Below are positions 63,309 through 64,000 of a stretch of 64,000 nt of DNA, one piece after another (position 1 is the first letter of the stretch; each line of letters opens with the position of its first letter). The notes beneath the pieces were generated by a model. That model did no database searches. It was given only the letters and a program-made list of their open reading frames with translations, and was not told the origin of the DNA. This stretch comes from Asterias amurensis. Taxonomy: Eukaryota; Echinodermata; Asteroidea; Forcipulatida; Asteriidae. The stretch is taken from the NCBI RefSeq assembly GCF_032118995.1, contig NC_092669.1, positions 11,456,335-11,520,334 on the forward strand, in the 5' to 3' direction. The position numbers were made by a program, and so were the translations under genes.

Positions 63309-64000
63309 GTTAGAATTTCCATTATTCTCAATTGGAGATTTTCAGACACTAGGGGGCAGTAGACAATGTTTTTTGGACACTAGGAGCAAGTTTAGTGCGC
63401 ACATTTAGTTGACTACTGACCAACAACGTTCATACGCAGTGACCCACTCACTCGAACAACTCATAGGTACCATGGTATTCAACTCTCCATTGCCTTTTCC
63501 CTTTTTAGTGTCACTGGTTCCCCTTTGCGCTTTACACATGTTACCATGGAACAGACTATCGGGGACACACAAGGACACCATGGTCATGAGGCTGGTTTCA
63601 ATTGGTCGACCACAGTAGTTAACAAATGGTCAACCAGCCTGGGTTTGAGTCAAAACGGTCAACCTTTAGTTAACCATGGTGCGCACTGGAAATTGGTAGC
63701 ATCTGCGTAAATGTGACCCGCTCTGTCGTAATGAGTAAATTTCTTTTTTGAGTTTATCATCATAATCCCAACAATCAAATCTCAACATTTTAAATAAAAT
63801 AAAAATCAAGATCATACGACCTTCCTGTCTGTAAGACTGCTGTGTCAGGTCGGGTCCTTTTCATGGCTCTGCTTACCATAGATAAGCAAAGAATCGATCT
63901 TCAGAAGCAGGGAACTTCATGCTTACGCCAAGCGTAATTCACGGGTTAGCAGGGAATTTTTGCTTTAATACATAGCTACATGTAGTGCAGAAATGTGGCG
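63309..64000 (+). other. HSPBP1 intron 2, start only
   Basis: No exon was recognised up to the window edge. Repeated GGTCAACC / TTAACCATGG motifs at 63600-63680 and several ACCATGG sites are present. The only open frames are short and resemble no family. Confidence 0.4.

Overview
The window is nuclear DNA from an animal. Genes are split into short exons with GT-AG introns, intergenic and intronic DNA is packed with short non-autonomous DNA transposons and tRNA-derived SINEs, and every gene recognised has a clear animal orthologue. The mix of a cilia-type carboxypeptidase, LRRC56, CR1/L2-like LINE ends and very dense TTAA-flanked and hAT-like MITEs fits a marine invertebrate deuterostome. An echinoderm such as a sea star is my best guess; this is inference, not proven from the sequence.

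Layout: (1) 1-775, an inverted pair of 42-bp tandem arrays, cut by the left window edge. (2) 930-10160 (+), the last ten coding exons of prostaglandin reductase 3 (PTGR3/ZADH2); the N-terminus lies left of the window. (3) 12642-17681 (-), ribosomal protein eL39 (RPL39). Its 51 codons are split over three tiny exons, and a 1.4-kb foldback transposon sits in its first intron. (4) 18670-46585 (+), a 31-exon cytosolic carboxypeptidase of the AGBL2/AGBL3 type, predicted 1591 aa. (5) 50354-57989 (-), LRRC56, 12 coding exons, predicted 629 aa, with a further 5' UTR exon. (6) from about 61.3 kb (+), the start of the HSP70 nucleotide-exchange factor HSPBP1, which runs off the right edge.

The exon chains were built by hand from splice sites and reading frame. 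The AGBL chain sums to 4776 nt, LRRC56 to 1890 nt and RPL39 to 156 nt, each a multiple of three ending in a stop codon. AGBL2/3 (tubulin detyrosination and deglutamylation) and LRRC56 (dynein-arm transport) are both ciliary and lie tail to tail. RPL39 and AGBL are head to head, as are LRRC56 and HSPBP1.

Most of the remaining DNA is repeats: at least ten palindromic MITE families, three tRNA-derived SINE families, LINE 3' fragments and several local tandem duplications. The points most worth a second look are: a repeat family carrying a perfect histone-mRNA-type stem-loop; a phase-neutral 39-nt candidate mini-exon duplicated from the preceding AGBL exon; hAT-like MITEs made of ATCG-rich palindromes with visible 8-bp target duplications; a MULE-like foldback with a perfect 9-bp duplication; a telomere-repeat patch bounded by a 10-bp direct repeat; and a repeat family that begins almost exactly at splice donors.
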